Notes: generated from the sequence alone by a model not told the origin. A stretch of DNA of 64,000 nucleotides from Solirubrobacter sp044865965 (GCA_044865965.1 JBIOTP010000097.1:1-64000); one strand, 5' to 3'. Positions 1 through 7,835 are shown, numbered from the stretch's first letter. Program-made: numbers and translations.

Positions 1-1286
1 GAGATGTAGACGGGGGCGCTGTCGCTGGGCGGGAACTCGGTGCGCAGCGCGTCGTCGACCGCGCGCGCCGAGTGGTCCTCGGAGAGCACGGTGGCGTCGA
101 CGCCGGTGAAGCGGATCGTGGTGAACGGCAGGCCGAGCGCGATGAGCAGCGCCGCCGCGCCGGCCGCCACCGGCCCGGGATGGCGCATGACCCACCGCGA
201 GTGGCGGTACCAGAAGCCGCTGCGCTCCAGCGTCGCGTCGCGGGCGATCCCCTCCTTCCAGCGGCGCAGTCCGCCCGCGTTCACGCGCGCGCCCAGCGCG
301 CCGAGCATCGCCGGCAGCAGCGTGAGCGAGACGACCGCGGAGAGCGCCCCGCCGATCAGCCCGGCGACGCCCATCGAGTACAGGAAGCGCTGGCGGAACA
401 CGAGCAGCGCGGCCAGCGCCACCGCCACGGTGCCCGCCGAGAACGCGATCGTGCGCCCGGCGGTCGCGAACGTCGCCGCAAGCGCCGCCTCGCGGTCGTT
501 GCCGGCCGCCAGCTCCTCGCGGAAGCGCGAGACCATGAACAGCGAGTAGTCGATCGCGAGGCCGAGCCCGAGCCCGTTGACGAGGTTCAGGGCGTAGATC
601 GACATGCCCTGGAGCTCGTTGATGGCGCGGATGGCGACGAACGAGAGCAGGATCGTCGTGGCGCCGACGATCAGCGGCAGCAGCGCCGCGACCGGGCTGC
701 GGAAGACCAGCAGCGACAGCAGGAACAGGATCGGGACGGCGAACAGCTCGGCGCGCGCGATGTCGTCGCGGATCTGGTCGTTGACCTGCCGGACCGCGAA
801 GCCGCCGCCGCCGAGCAGCACGTCCGGCTGGTCGCCGAGCGTGCGGTCGAGGCGCGCGGTGACGCCGTCGTTGCTGCCGGCGTAGCTGACGAGCAGGTAG
901 GTCGAGCGCCCGTCGCGCGCGACCAGGCGGCGGTCGCCGCCCGGGCGGTAACGGACGACCGCGGCGACGTCGCGGGGCGCGTTCTCCACCTCGGGCGCCT
1001 CGATCGCCGCCTCGACCCGGTCGATGCGGCGCTGCGCGCGCTTCGAGTCCGCGGGAGCGTGCAGGCGGACGAGCACGACGGCGTTGGGCGCCGCCGAGGC
1101 GCCGGTCGCCCGGACGATCTCCTTGCGGGCGTGCACGGCCTCGGCCGCCGGGTCGTCGAAGTCGTTGGCCGAGTCCAGCGCGCCGAACACCGGCAGCCCG
1201 AGGACGGCCGCGGCGATGACGAGCGCCGCCGAGGTCAGCAGGATCGCGCGGCGCAACCGGAACACACGGGCGCCGAGCGCACGCAT
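1..1286 (-). CDS. MmpL/RND-family membrane transporter, N-terminal part (cut by left edge)
   Basis: Proton-driven inner-membrane transporter of the MMPL branch of the RND superfamily, a family that exports lipids or drugs. The visible 428 codons begin at the ATG at 1286. They show a first membrane segment near residues 10-35, an extracytoplasmic domain, then a run of hydrophobic helices that includes the family stretch GLAIDYSLFMVSRF. The second half lies outside the window. The gene starts 3 nt after the stop of a TetR gene on the same strand, so the two are probably co-transcribed and the regulator probably controls the pump. The substrate cannot be inferred. Confidence 0.9.
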   Translation of the reverse strand, partial: MRALGARVFRLRRAILLTSAALVIAAAVLGLPVFGALDSANDFDDPAAEAVHARKEIVRATGASAAPNAVVLVRLHAPADSKRAQRRIDRVEAAIEAPEVENAPRDVAAVVRYRPGGDRRLVARDGRSTYLLVSYAGSNDGVTARLDRTLGDQPDVLLGGGGFAVRQVNDQIRDDIARAELFAVPILFLLSLLVFRSPVAALLPLIVGATTILLSFVAIRAINELQGMSIYALNLVNGLGLGLAIDYSLFMVSRFREELAAGNDREAALAATFATAGRTIAFSAGTVAVALAALLVFRQRFLYSMGVAGLIGGALSAVVSLTLLPAMLGALGARVNAGGLRRWKEGIARDATLERSGFWYRHSRWVMRHPGPVAAGAAALLIALGLPFTTIRFTGVDATVLSEDHSARAVDDALRTEFPPSDSAPVYI

Positions 1287-1289
1287 CCG

Positions 1290-1826
1290 TCAGGCCTCTC
1301 CGAGCGCGTCGGCCCAGCTGTCCCGGCCCGTCGCCGGGCCGAGGTCGAGCGAGGCGATGACGTTCAGGAGCATCCCGTTCGCGAAGAAGTCCCACGTCTC
1401 GCCCGGGGGGACGCCGGCGAGCCGCGCGACCCGGCGCACGAGCTCGACGTAGCCGCGCCGCGCGTAGGCGCGGATCTCGGGGTCGGAGGCGGCCGCGTAG
1501 CTCTGCATCTGGAACAGCAGCGCGGTCCGGTCCACCAGCAGGCGGTCGACGTAGGCGTGCCCCATGCGGTCGATGCGCTCCTCCGCGGGCGCGCCGGCGG
1601 AGGCGTCCTCGAACACCTGCCCGACCTCCTCGAAGCAGCGGTCCACGCAGGCCAGGAACAGCTCCTTCTTCGTCCGGAACAGCCGGAACAGGTAGGGCTG
1701 CGAGATCCCGGCCTCGCGCGCGATCGCCTCGGTCGAGGTGCCGCGATAGCCGCCCTCGGCGAAGTGGCGGAAGGCGATCTCGACGATCTCCCCGCGGCGC
1801 TCCTCGGCGGACTTGCGGGCGGCCAT
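1290..1826 (-). CDS. TetR/AcrR-family transcriptional regulator
   Basis: One-component repressor of 178 residues. The N-terminal HTH is clear: the run from about residue 10 to 55 contains AIAREAGISQPYLFRLF, the TetR recognition helix. The C-terminal ligand domain is variable and gives no clue to the inducer. I choose the ATG at 1826 because TAACAT lies 8 nt upstream, which fits a leaderless mRNA; a GTG at 1832 is the alternative. A palindrome overlapping that -10 suggests autorepression. The MmpL gene follows after 3 nt, so this is probably the local repressor of that pump. Confidence 0.9.
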   Translation of the reverse strand: MAARKSAEERRGEIVEIAFRHFAEGGYRGTSTEAIAREAGISQPYLFRLFRTKKELFLACVDRCFEEVGQVFEDASAGAPAEERIDRMGHAYVDRLLVDRTALLFQMQSYAAASDPEIRAYARRGYVELVRRVARLAGVPPGETWDFFANGMLLNVIASLDLGPATGRDSWADALGEA

Positions 1827-1834
1827 CGCCACCC

Positions 1835-1852
1835 ATGTTAGTGAGTGCTAAC
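1835..1852 (-). promoter_or_regulatory. TetR operator overlapping a -10 hexamer
   Basis: GTTAGTGAGTGCTAAC (1837-1852) has GTTAG/CTAAC arms around a 6-nt centre. On the minus strand TAACAT (1840-1835) ends 8 nt before the TetR ATG and overlaps the palindrome. This fits an autoregulated leaderless promoter. The site also overlaps the folB stop codon (1848-1850). The role is inferred. Confidence 0.6.
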
Positions 1853-2288
1853 GCTCTTCGCGCCAGACCTCGACCGAGACCTCGTCCACCGGCAGCGGGA
1901 TCGGCGGCTCCGGCTTGGAGGCCTTGACCGTGACGCTCTCGGCGCCGAACTGCGACGCGAGCCGGTCGGCGATCACCGCGCACAGCCGCTCCAGCGTCTT
2001 GTAGGAGCGCTGCTGCGCGATCAGCGCGATCACCTGGCAGACCTCGCCGTAGTCGACGGTGTCCTCGACGCGGTCGGTGATCAGCGCATCCGGCTCGCCG
2101 ACGTCGAAGCGGATGTCGAGCATGAGCCGCTGGCCGATCTCGCGCTCGGCGGCGGTGACCCCGTGGTGCGTGTAGAGCGACAGGCCGATGATCTCGACGG
2201 TGACCCCGACCTCGGGGCCCTCCTCGTCCTCGTCCTCGTCGTTCAGGTCGTCCTCGTCCTCGTAGTCCTCGGGGTCGTCTCTGGCCAC
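1848..2288 (-). CDS. folB: Dihydroneopterin aldolase
   Basis: Cytosolic folate enzyme converting 7,8-dihydroneopterin to 6-hydroxymethyl-dihydropterin and glycolaldehyde. The core (last ~118 residues) shows the family landmarks: LYTHHGVTAAEREIGQ, DTVDYGEV and a C-terminal VTVKASKPEPPIP segment. The only plausible in-frame start is the GTG at 2288, because valines nearer the core are GTC. The predicted protein therefore has 146 residues with an unusual Asp/Glu-rich N-terminal extension of about 27 residues. The gene overlaps the 3' end of folP by 46 nt, giving translational coupling. folE and folK are not in the window. Confidence 0.92.
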   Translation of the reverse strand: MARDDPEDYEDEDDLNDEDEDEEGPEVGVTVEIIGLSLYTHHGVTAAEREIGQRLMLDIRFDVGEPDALITDRVEDTVDYGEVCQVIALIAQQRSYKTLERLCAVIADRLASQFGAESVTVKASKPEPPIPLPVDEVSVEVWREER

Positions 2289-3094
2289 CGCGCGAACGTA
2301 GCAGCCGCCACCGCCAGCGCGTCGGCCACCGCGGCGACGTCGTGGACGCGGAAGACGCGCGCCCCGCGCTCGAGCGCGATCACGCACGTGGCGGTGGTCC
2401 CGTGCACGCGCTCGGTCACGTCGCGGCCGGTGATCTTCCCCAGGAACGACTTGCGGCTCGTGCCGATCACGATCGGGCGGCCGAGGTCGGTCAGCTCGTC
2501 GAGGCGGCGCAGCAGCTCGAGGTTGTGCTCGACGGTCTTGCCGAAGCCGATCCCCGGATCGAGCTGGATGCGCTCCTCCGGCACGCCCGCGGCGGTCGCC
2601 GCCGCCATGCGCTCCTCGAGGAACGCCTTCACCTCGGACACGACGTCCGCATAGCGCGGGTCGCGCTGCATCGTGCGCGGCTCCCCGAGCATGTGCATCA
2701 GGCAGCAGTCCAGCCCGCGGTCGGCGACCAGGCCGGCGAGGTCGGGATCGTGGCGGAAGGCGGTGACGTCGTTGACGTAGCCGGCCCCGGCGTCGACGGC
2801 CGCCTCGGCGACCGCGAGCTTCATCGTGTCGATCGAGATCTGCAGCGGCAGCCCGAGCGCGTGGATGCCCTCCACGACCGGGATCACGCGCCGCAGCTCC
2901 TCGGCGGCGGGGACGGGGTCGGCGCCGGGGCGGGTGGACTCCCCGCCCACGTCGACGATCGCGGCGCCCTCGGCGGCCAGCCGGCGGCCGTGCGCGATCG
3001 CCGCCAGCGGGTCCTCGAACGCGCCGCCGTCCGAGAACGAGTCCGGCGTGACGTTGACGACGCCCATGATCGCGTATGGCGCGTCGGGGCTCAT
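2243..3094 (-). CDS. folP: Dihydropteroate synthase
   Basis: Condenses 6-hydroxymethyl-dihydropterin diphosphate with p-aminobenzoate to give dihydropteroate; it is the sulfonamide target. The 283-residue TIM-barrel protein has the expected signature runs GVVNVTPDSFSDGG (~residue 11), DVGGESTRPGA, LDPGIGFGKT and GTSRKSFLG. The ATG at 3094 is preceded by AAAGGGG. The last ~16 residues (Thr/Arg/Pro-rich) are encoded in the overlap with folB. A strong hairpin lies just upstream at 3110-3145. Confidence 0.97.
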   Translation of the reverse strand: MSPDAPYAIMGVVNVTPDSFSDGGAFEDPLAAIAHGRRLAAEGAAIVDVGGESTRPGADPVPAAEELRRVIPVVEGIHALGLPLQISIDTMKLAVAEAAVDAGAGYVNDVTAFRHDPDLAGLVADRGLDCCLMHMLGEPRTMQRDPRYADVVSEVKAFLEERMAAATAAGVPEERIQLDPGIGFGKTVEHNLELLRRLDELTDLGRPIVIGTSRKSFLGKITGRDVTERVHGTTATCVIALERGARVFRVHDVAAVADALAVAAATFARWPETTPRTTRTRTT

Positions 3095-3109
3095 GGCCCC
3101 TTTAAAGCA

Positions 3110-3145
3110 CTTGAGCCCGCCGGGCGGCTGCCGGGCGGGCTCAAG
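3110..3145 (-). terminator. Strong GC-rich hairpin between two tiny ORFs and folP
   Basis: CTTGAGCCCGCC (3110-3121) pairs perfectly with GGCGGGCTCAAG (3134-3145), a 12-bp stem with a 12-nt loop. On the minus strand it follows the stop of the 36-residue ORF by about 15 nt and precedes folP. It lacks a clear U-tract, so it may be a terminator or an attenuator for folP. Confidence 0.6.
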
Positions 3146-3160
3146 CGGGGGAGGAGGAGG

Positions 3161-3271
3161 TCACCAGGCGGAACCCCCGGCGGCCGCGGGAGCGGAAGGA
3201 AGCTCGCGGACGACGGGGACGGCGAAGGCGCGCGGGCCGGAGAGGCGGGAGCTGCGGGCGATGAGGGTCAT
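3161..3271 (-). CDS. Small ORF, 36 residues, with very strong Shine-Dalgarno
   Basis: An ATG at 3271 follows AAGGAGG, one of the best Shine-Dalgarno sequences in the window, with a 6-nt spacer. It encodes a basic, Pro/Ala-rich peptide that begins MTLIARSSRLSGPRAFAVP and ends at a TGA at 3161. The 28-residue ORF ends just upstream, so the two could be translated in tandem. A 12-bp hairpin follows immediately. No family is recognised. A leader peptide for folP or a small secreted/regulatory peptide are both possible. Confidence 0.5.
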   Translation of the reverse strand: MTLIARSSRLSGPRAFAVPVVRELPSAPAAAGGSAW

Positions 3272-3284
3272 CTCAGTTCCTCCT

Positions 3285-3371
3285 TCAGCTGCGGCGGCCG
3301 CGGCGGGCGATGCGCAGGCGGTCGGCGTGGGAGGTGCTGGCGAGGTGGATGTGGTGGAGGCCGGTGGTCAT
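3285..3371 (-). CDS. Small ORF, 28 residues, His/Arg-rich
   Basis: An ATG at 3371 follows GGGGAAGAAGCG, a plausible Shine-Dalgarno. The peptide is rich in His in its first half (LHHIHLASTSH) and in Arg in its second half (RIARRGRR). Its TGA overlaps the AAGGAGG of the next small ORF, which suggests coupled translation. The function is unknown. His-rich content plus a downstream hairpin could point to an attenuating leader peptide, but the His codons are not in a long run. Confidence 0.4.
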   Translation of the reverse strand: MTTGLHHIHLASTSHADRLRIARRGRRS

Positions 3372-3478
3372 CGCTTCTTCCCCTGGTTGTGTGGGTTGCG
3401 ACGAACTGAAGCGTTTCACCTCGCGTGCCCCCGGGTGATGGAGGTGGCTGGCGTCTCGACGGCGGCCTCCCGCCCGGC

Positions 3479-3500
3479 GGGGTGCGGCGAGCCGCACCCC
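3479..3500 (-). terminator. Perfect hairpin directly after the EamA stop codon
   Basis: GGGGTGCGGC and GCCGCACCCC form a perfect 10-bp stem around a 2-nt centre (GA). It touches the TGA of the EamA gene (3501-3503) and so supports that stop as the real gene end. There is no U-tract, which is common for actinobacterial terminators. Confidence 0.6.
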
Positions 3501-4562
3501 TCAGCCGGTCATGCGCGCGGGCCTCGGTCGCAGCGGCGCGAGCGGCGCTCGACGGTGGCGAGCCCGGCGTTGGGGAGGCTGTTCGTGGCGTTCCCTGACG
3601 GTGGTATGCGGGGACGAATGCAGCCTCCCGCCGTGCACCGATGGGGTTGGCGGACGTCCGTGCCTGCGCGCGCCGCCCGGCCGGATGCGGGGCTCGCGCC
3701 TCCTTCCCGGCATGGTGCTGAGCGCGATGCCGGCCAGGATCATCGCCGCGCCGGTGATCTGGATGTCGCCGAACGGGTCGGCGAACGCCAGCGCGCCGGC
3801 GGCCGCGCCGACCAGCGGCTCGAGGTTGATGAACGCGCCCGCCAGCTCGGGCTCCACGCGCGACTGGCCGTGGGCGAACAGCGCGAACGGCAGCAGCGTC
3901 CCGGCGATCGCGAGCGCCAGCAGCGCCGCGACCGGCCCGGCGCCCGGCGGCGCCGCCGGGGCGCCCTCGAGCACCGCCGCGGGCAGCGCCGCGAGGCCGC
4001 CGGCGACCATCTGCACGGCCGTCACCCCGCCGGCGTCGCGCCCGGCCAGCAGCCGCGGCTGGGCGACGATGAAGCCGGCCGACAGCGTCACGGACGCGAG
4101 CACGAGGGCGTCGCCCGCGACCGACGCGCTCCCGCCGCCGCCCCCGGCGACCAGGCCCACGCCGGCCAGCGCCACCCCGAAGCCGGCCCACGCGCCGCGC
4201 CCCACGGCGCCGCGCCCGAGCGCGGCGGCGATCAGCGCCACGAGCGCCGGCACGGCGCCGACGATCAGCGCGGCATGGCTCACGCTCGTGCGCGCGATGC
4301 CCGCGTTCTGGAGCACGATGACCAGCCCGTAGCCGAGCGCGCCGGACGCGAGCACGGCCGGCGCCGCGGCGTCCCGCAGCCCGCCGCGGGCGGCGAGCGC
4401 GAGCAGCGGCGCCGCGATCGCGAAGCGCGCAGCCGCGAGCCAGCCGCCCCCGAGCCACTCGAGCGCCAGCTTCGACAGCGGCACCGTCAGGCCCCAGAGC
4501 AGCCCGGCCGCCGCGAGGGCGGCAAGCGCGGTGCGGCGCGATGTCAGGCGGTTGCGGGTCAT
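3501..4562 (-). CDS. EamA/DMT-family transporter (probable metabolite or amino-acid exporter)
   Basis: Polytopic membrane protein of 353 residues with two EamA repeats and about ten hydrophobic segments. The first is LAALAAAGLLWGLTVPLSKL and the last ends near residue 287. The remaining ~66 residues are an Arg/His/Pro-rich low-complexity tail that is not part of the fold. It may be a genuine cytoplasmic tail or a loss of the original stop, but the hairpin directly after the ORF supports this end. The gene is divergent from an Lrp/AsnC regulator across an 83-bp AT-rich gap, the usual arrangement for an Lrp-controlled amino-acid exporter. Confidence 0.85.
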   Translation of the reverse strand: MTRNRLTSRRTALAALAAAGLLWGLTVPLSKLALEWLGGGWLAAARFAIAAPLLALAARGGLRDAAAPAVLASGALGYGLVIVLQNAGIARTSVSHAALIVGAVPALVALIAAALGRGAVGRGAWAGFGVALAGVGLVAGGGGGSASVAGDALVLASVTLSAGFIVAQPRLLAGRDAGGVTAVQMVAGGLAALPAAVLEGAPAAPPGAGPVAALLALAIAGTLLPFALFAHGQSRVEPELAGAFINLEPLVGAAAGALAFADPFGDIQITGAAMILAGIALSTMPGRRREPRIRPGGARRHGRPPTPSVHGGRLHSSPHTTVRERHEQPPQRRARHRRAPLAPLRPRPARMTG

Positions 4563-4590
4563 GGCAAGATGATTGTGTCCGAAATCGCGC

Positions 4591-4604
4591 TGAGATCCAT
4601 CTCA
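4591..4604. promoter_or_regulatory. Palindrome between EamA and Lrp genes (likely Lrp site)
   Basis: TGAGATCCATCTCA has 6-bp arms (TGAGAT/ATCTCA) and sits in an 83-bp AT-rich divergent gap (4563-4645) that stands out from the GC-rich surroundings. The position fits autoregulation and exporter control by the Lrp protein; this is inferred from layout. Confidence 0.6.
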
Positions 4605-4645
4605 ATTTGACGGATGACCTCTATGACGAAATAATCATCGGCAAT

Positions 4646-5122
4646 ATGGCCGTTTCACTTGACGAAATTGACATCCGCCTCCTGAGCGAGCTCCAAGCGG
4701 ACGCGGACCGCCCGAACGTGAAGCTCGCGCGGATCGTCGGGCTCTCGCCGGCGGCCACCCTCAACCGCGTGAAGCGGCTCAAGGAGTCGGGCGTCGTCCG
4801 GCGCATCACGGCCCGCCTGGACTCCGCCGCGGCGGGCTTCACGCTGCAGGTCTACGTCGCGGTGACGCTCGCGCGCCACGACGATGCGGCCCACCGCCGC
4901 TTCGAGAAGGAGGTGTGCGCGCTCGAGCAGGTGATCTCCGCCGACTGGGTGACCGGCGAGACGGACGCGATGCTCCTGGTCGTCGCGCGCGACGTCGCGG
5001 AGCTCCAGCGGGTCCTGTCGCTGCTCTCGACCCGCGCGGGCGCGCAGCGCGTGATGACGCTGCTGCGCCTCGGGGAGCTCAAGCCGGCGTCGCCGCTGCC
5101 GCTGAGCGCCACGCGCGCCTGA
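4646..5122 (+). CDS. Lrp/AsnC-family transcriptional regulator
   Basis: Feast/famine regulator of 158 residues. The HTH is near residues 5-50 (LDEIDIRLLSELQADA and ARIVGLSPAATLNRVKRL). The RAM ligand-binding domain follows, with WVTGETDAMLLVVARDV typical of its effector-binding strand and loop. I use the ATG at 4646; an upstream in-frame start at 4541 would lie inside the divergent EamA gene and add residues unlike the family. It probably senses an amino acid and controls the divergent EamA exporter. Confidence 0.92.
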   Translation: MAVSLDEIDIRLLSELQADADRPNVKLARIVGLSPAATLNRVKRLKESGVVRRITARLDSAAAGFTLQVYVAVTLARHDDAAHRRFEKEVCALEQVISADWVTGETDAMLLVVARDVAELQRVLSLLSTRAGAQRVMTLLRLGELKPASPLPLSATRA

Positions 5123-5184
5123 CATCCGGCCAGCCGCGGGCCCCGGGGCTCACATGGGGCGCACGGGCGGCCGATCGCGATCCC

Positions 5185-5364
5185 ATGGAGATCACCGACA
5201 ACGCTTCCCTGACGATCCAGGCCAACGCCCTGCAGGCGATCCGCACGACGCTCTCGGCCGCCCAGGCGGCGCCGCCGACGCCGGACGCCCAGGCCGCCGT
5301 GATCCTGGATCTCTCCACCGCCGCGCAGGCGCTGCTCGGCGGCGCGCATCCCAACAGCCGCTAG
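5185..5364 (+). CDS. Hypothetical small protein, 59 residues
   Basis: ORF with strong third-position GC bias, starting at an ATG at 5185 and ending at a TAG. The composition is Ala/Thr/Gln-rich and consistent with one or two amphipathic helices (NALQAIRTTLSAAQ and AQAAVILDLSTAAQALL). There is no signal peptide or membrane segment. It lies 62 nt after the Lrp gene on the same strand. The inverted-repeat element at 5365 begins directly after its stop. No family is recognised; it may resemble the small motility-associated or structural peptides of actinobacteria. Confidence 0.5.
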   Translation: MEITDNASLTIQANALQAIRTTLSAAQAAPPTPDAQAAVILDLSTAAQALLGGAHPNSR

Positions 5365-5526
5365 GTGGTTCCGCGCGGAAGTACACGCGCCGTCCAGGTG
5401 GTCGCTGGCGCCGCCTGACAAGGACGCAGACCCGCAGGAATCCCTCCGGGATTTCAAGTGGTCGAGGACGCCGTCAGGCGGTGATCAGCGGCCGCCTGGC
5501 GGTGTGTGTACTTGCGGGCGGGACCA
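5365..5526. repeat. 162-bp imperfect inverted-repeat element
   Basis: The outer arms, 5365-5398 and 5494-5526, are an imperfect inverted repeat of about 33 bp sharing GTGGT, CCGC and AAGTACAC blocks. Inside, CCGCCTGAC (5411-5419) pairs with GTCAGGCGG (5473-5481), and AATCCC/GGGATT forms a small central hairpin. The whole segment could fold into one long branched stem. It has no coding signature and could be a non-autonomous mobile element or a structured RNA. It begins exactly at the end of one small gene. Confidence 0.6.
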
Positions 5527-5631
5527 CGAGGGTTCGGGCTGCCCGGACCCCCCTGTACGGCTGGCCCACCGCAGGGACACGGGCTCGCCCCCGTGCCGGG
5601 CGGGCCCGGCGGTGCGAGTCTGGACACCACG

Positions 5632-5835
5632 ATGTCCGCCTTCGACCTCCACACCCACCTCCTCGAGCTGCAGGCCGAGCGCGCGCTCGCGCAGGACACG
5701 GGCGTCGCCCGCATCGGGTCCTACATGGCCGACCTCGAGCGCGAGATCGAGCGCTCGCAGGCCGCCTTCGTCGGCGCCGCGGTCACCGAGATCGCGACGC
5801 TGCGGGCCCAGCTCTCCGGGCCGCAGGTCGGCTAA
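5632..5835 (+). CDS. Hypothetical small protein, 67 residues
   Basis: ATG at 5632, stop TAA at 5835. Predicted mostly alpha-helical and charged (LELQAERALAQDTG, MADLEREIERSQAAF), consistent with a short coiled coil. There is no signal peptide or membrane span. It lies convergent to ftsH, whose stop is only 5 bp away. The upstream inverted-repeat element ends about 105 bp before its start. Family unknown; GC3 bias supports coding. Confidence 0.5.
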   Translation: MSAFDLHTHLLELQAERALAQDTGVARIGSYMADLEREIERSQAAFVGAAVTEIATLRAQLSGPQVG

Positions 5836-5840
5836 CTTAA

Positions 5841-7835
5841 CTAAGCGAGCTCGGGCTTCTCGGGCAGGTCGAGCCCGCGCAGCTCGGCGGCGCCGCCGGC
5901 CAGGCCGGGGCGCGGAAGCGGCCGCGGGGCCTCGCGGCCCGGTGAGACGGTGCCCGGCAGCTCCGGGCGCTCCGGCGTGCCGGGCGGCAGCTCGTCGGCG
6001 CCGAAGATCTCGGCCTCGGCCTTGCCGGCGAGCAGCGCCTCGAACTCCTCGCGCTCGATCGTCTCGCGCTTGAGCAGGATCTCCGAGATCGTCTCCAGGC
6101 GCTCGCGGTGCTCGGACAGGATGTTCTTGGCGACCTGGTGCGCGCTCTCCACGATGCGGCGGATCTCGTCGTCGATCTCGCGCGCGATCTCGTCCGAGTA
6201 GTCCGGCTCGGCCGAGAACTCGCGGCCCAGGAACGGCTGCCCGTGGTCGTGCCCGAAGACCCGCGGGCCGAGCTTCTCGCTCATGCCGAAGCGCATGACC
6301 ATCTGCTTGGCGGTCGCCGTGACCTTCTCGAGGTCGTTGGACGCGCCGGTGGTGATCTCGCCGAAGACGATCTCCTCCGCCGCGCGGCCGCCCAGCGTCA
6401 TCGCCATCGTGTCGTTGAGCTCCGCCTTGGTGGTGAGGAACTTGTCCTCCGACGGCAGCGAGATCGTGTAGCCGAGCGCCTGGCCGCGCGAGATGATCGA
6501 GATCTTGTGCACCGGGTCCGAGTGCTCGAGGTAATGGCCGACGATCGCGTGGCCCATCTCGTGGTAGGCGGTGACGAGGCGCTCCTTCTCGCCCATGACC
6601 CGGGTCTTCTTCTCCGGCCCGGCGACCACGCGCATGATGCCCTCTTCGAGCTCGATCTGCGTGATCTCCTTCTTGCCCGTGCGGGCGGCCAGCAGGGCGG
6701 CCTCGTTGACGAGGTTCGACAGGTCGGCGCCGGTGAAGCCGGGCGTCTGGCCGGCCAGCGCGTCGATGTCGATCTCCTTGGCCAGCGGCTTGCCGCGGGT
6801 GTGGACCTCGAGGATCTTGGCGCGGCCCTTGCGGTCCGGCCGGTCGACGGTGATCTGACGGTCGAAGCGGCCGGGGCGCAGGAGCGCGGGATCGAGGATG
6901 TCGGGCCGGTTCGTGGCCGCGATCATGATGATGTTGTCCTTGGCCTCGAAGCCGTCCATCTCGACGAGCAGCTGGTTGAGCGTCTGCTCGCGCTCGTCGT
7001 GGCCGCCGCCCATGCCGGCGCCGCGGTGACGGCCGACGGCGTCGATCTCGTCCATGAAGATGATGCAGGGCGAGTTCTGCTTGGCCTGCTCGAACAGGTC
7101 GCGGACACGCGACGCGCCCACGCCGACGAACATCTCGACGAAGTCCGAGCCGGAGATGCTGAAGAACGGCACGCCGGCCTCGCCGGCCACCGCGCGCGCG
7201 AGCAGCGTCTTGCCGGTGCCCGGAGGCCCGTAGAGCAGCACGCCCTTCGGGATCCGTGCGCCGAGCGCCTGGAACTTCTTCGGGTTCTCCAGGAACTCCT
7301 TGATCTCGTGGAGCTCCTCCACCGCCTCGTCGACGCCCGCGACGTCGCGGAACGTGATCTTCGGCGAGTCGACCGACAGCCGCTTGGCGCGCGACTTGCC
7401 GAACGACATCACCTTCGAGCCGCCGCCTTGGACCTGGTTCATCAGGAAGATCCAGAACCCGATGAAGATCAGGAACGGCAGCACGTACGTCAGCAGCGAC
7501 AGGATCACGCTGGACCGCGCCGGCTTGACGTCGAAGTTCGTGATCTCGTTCTCCGCCTTGGCGGCGCGCAGCTTGTTGACCAGGACGTCGGAGTAGTCGA
7601 ACGGATAGCCGACCTGGTACTTCTTGTGGTCGGCGCCCTTGAGCGTGACCTCGACGGTGTTGTCCTTGGTCCGCAGGACGACGTTGTCGATCTCGCCGTG
7701 GTCGATCTGGTCGAGGAACGTGCCGAACGCGGGCGCCTTGACCTCGTCCGTGCGCGCGATCAGCTTCGAGGCGAAGAACGCCAGCACGATCACGATCAGG
7801 ATCGGGAAGGCGGCGCTCTTGAAGAAGCGGCTCAT
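5841..7835 (-). CDS. ftsH: ATP-dependent zinc metalloprotease FtsH
   Basis: Membrane-anchored AAA+ protease that degrades misfolded and regulatory membrane or cytosolic proteins as a hexamer. The 664 residues show two membrane segments (about 10-28 and 108-132), Walker A GPPGTGKT at 203-210, Walker B with IIFMDEID near 258-265, the SRH arginines (NRPDILDPALLRPGRFDR) and the zinc site HEMGH at 425-429. The C-terminal ~60 residues are Pro/Glu-rich. It is the last gene of a cyclase-tilS-hpt-ftsH series, a conserved tilS-hpt-ftsH order. A 145-bp gap separates it from hpt, in which I see no convincing promoter. Confidence 0.98.
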   Translation of the reverse strand: MSRFFKSAAFPILIVIVLAFFASKLIARTDEVKAPAFGTFLDQIDHGEIDNVVLRTKDNTVEVTLKGADHKKYQVGYPFDYSDVLVNKLRAAKAENEITNFDVKPARSSVILSLLTYVLPFLIFIGFWIFLMNQVQGGGSKVMSFGKSRAKRLSVDSPKITFRDVAGVDEAVEELHEIKEFLENPKKFQALGARIPKGVLLYGPPGTGKTLLARAVAGEAGVPFFSISGSDFVEMFVGVGASRVRDLFEQAKQNSPCIIFMDEIDAVGRHRGAGMGGGHDEREQTLNQLLVEMDGFEAKDNIIMIAATNRPDILDPALLRPGRFDRQITVDRPDRKGRAKILEVHTRGKPLAKEIDIDALAGQTPGFTGADLSNLVNEAALLAARTGKKEITQIELEEGIMRVVAGPEKKTRVMGEKERLVTAYHEMGHAIVGHYLEHSDPVHKISIISRGQALGYTISLPSEDKFLTTKAELNDTMAMTLGGRAAEEIVFGEITTGASNDLEKVTATAKQMVMRFGMSEKLGPRVFGHDHGQPFLGREFSAEPDYSDEIAREIDDEIRRIVESAHQVAKNILSEHRERLETISEILLKRETIEREEFEALLAGKAEAEIFGADELPPGTPERPELPGTVSPGREAPRPLPRPGLAGGAAELRGLDLPEKPELA

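Noticed and set aside
3423..3446. GTGCCCCCGGGTGATGGAGG on the plus strand resembles the 3' part of SAM-IV riboswitches.
   Set aside because: The required GGCAACC-type core is absent upstream, and no methionine or SAM gene follows on the plus strand.
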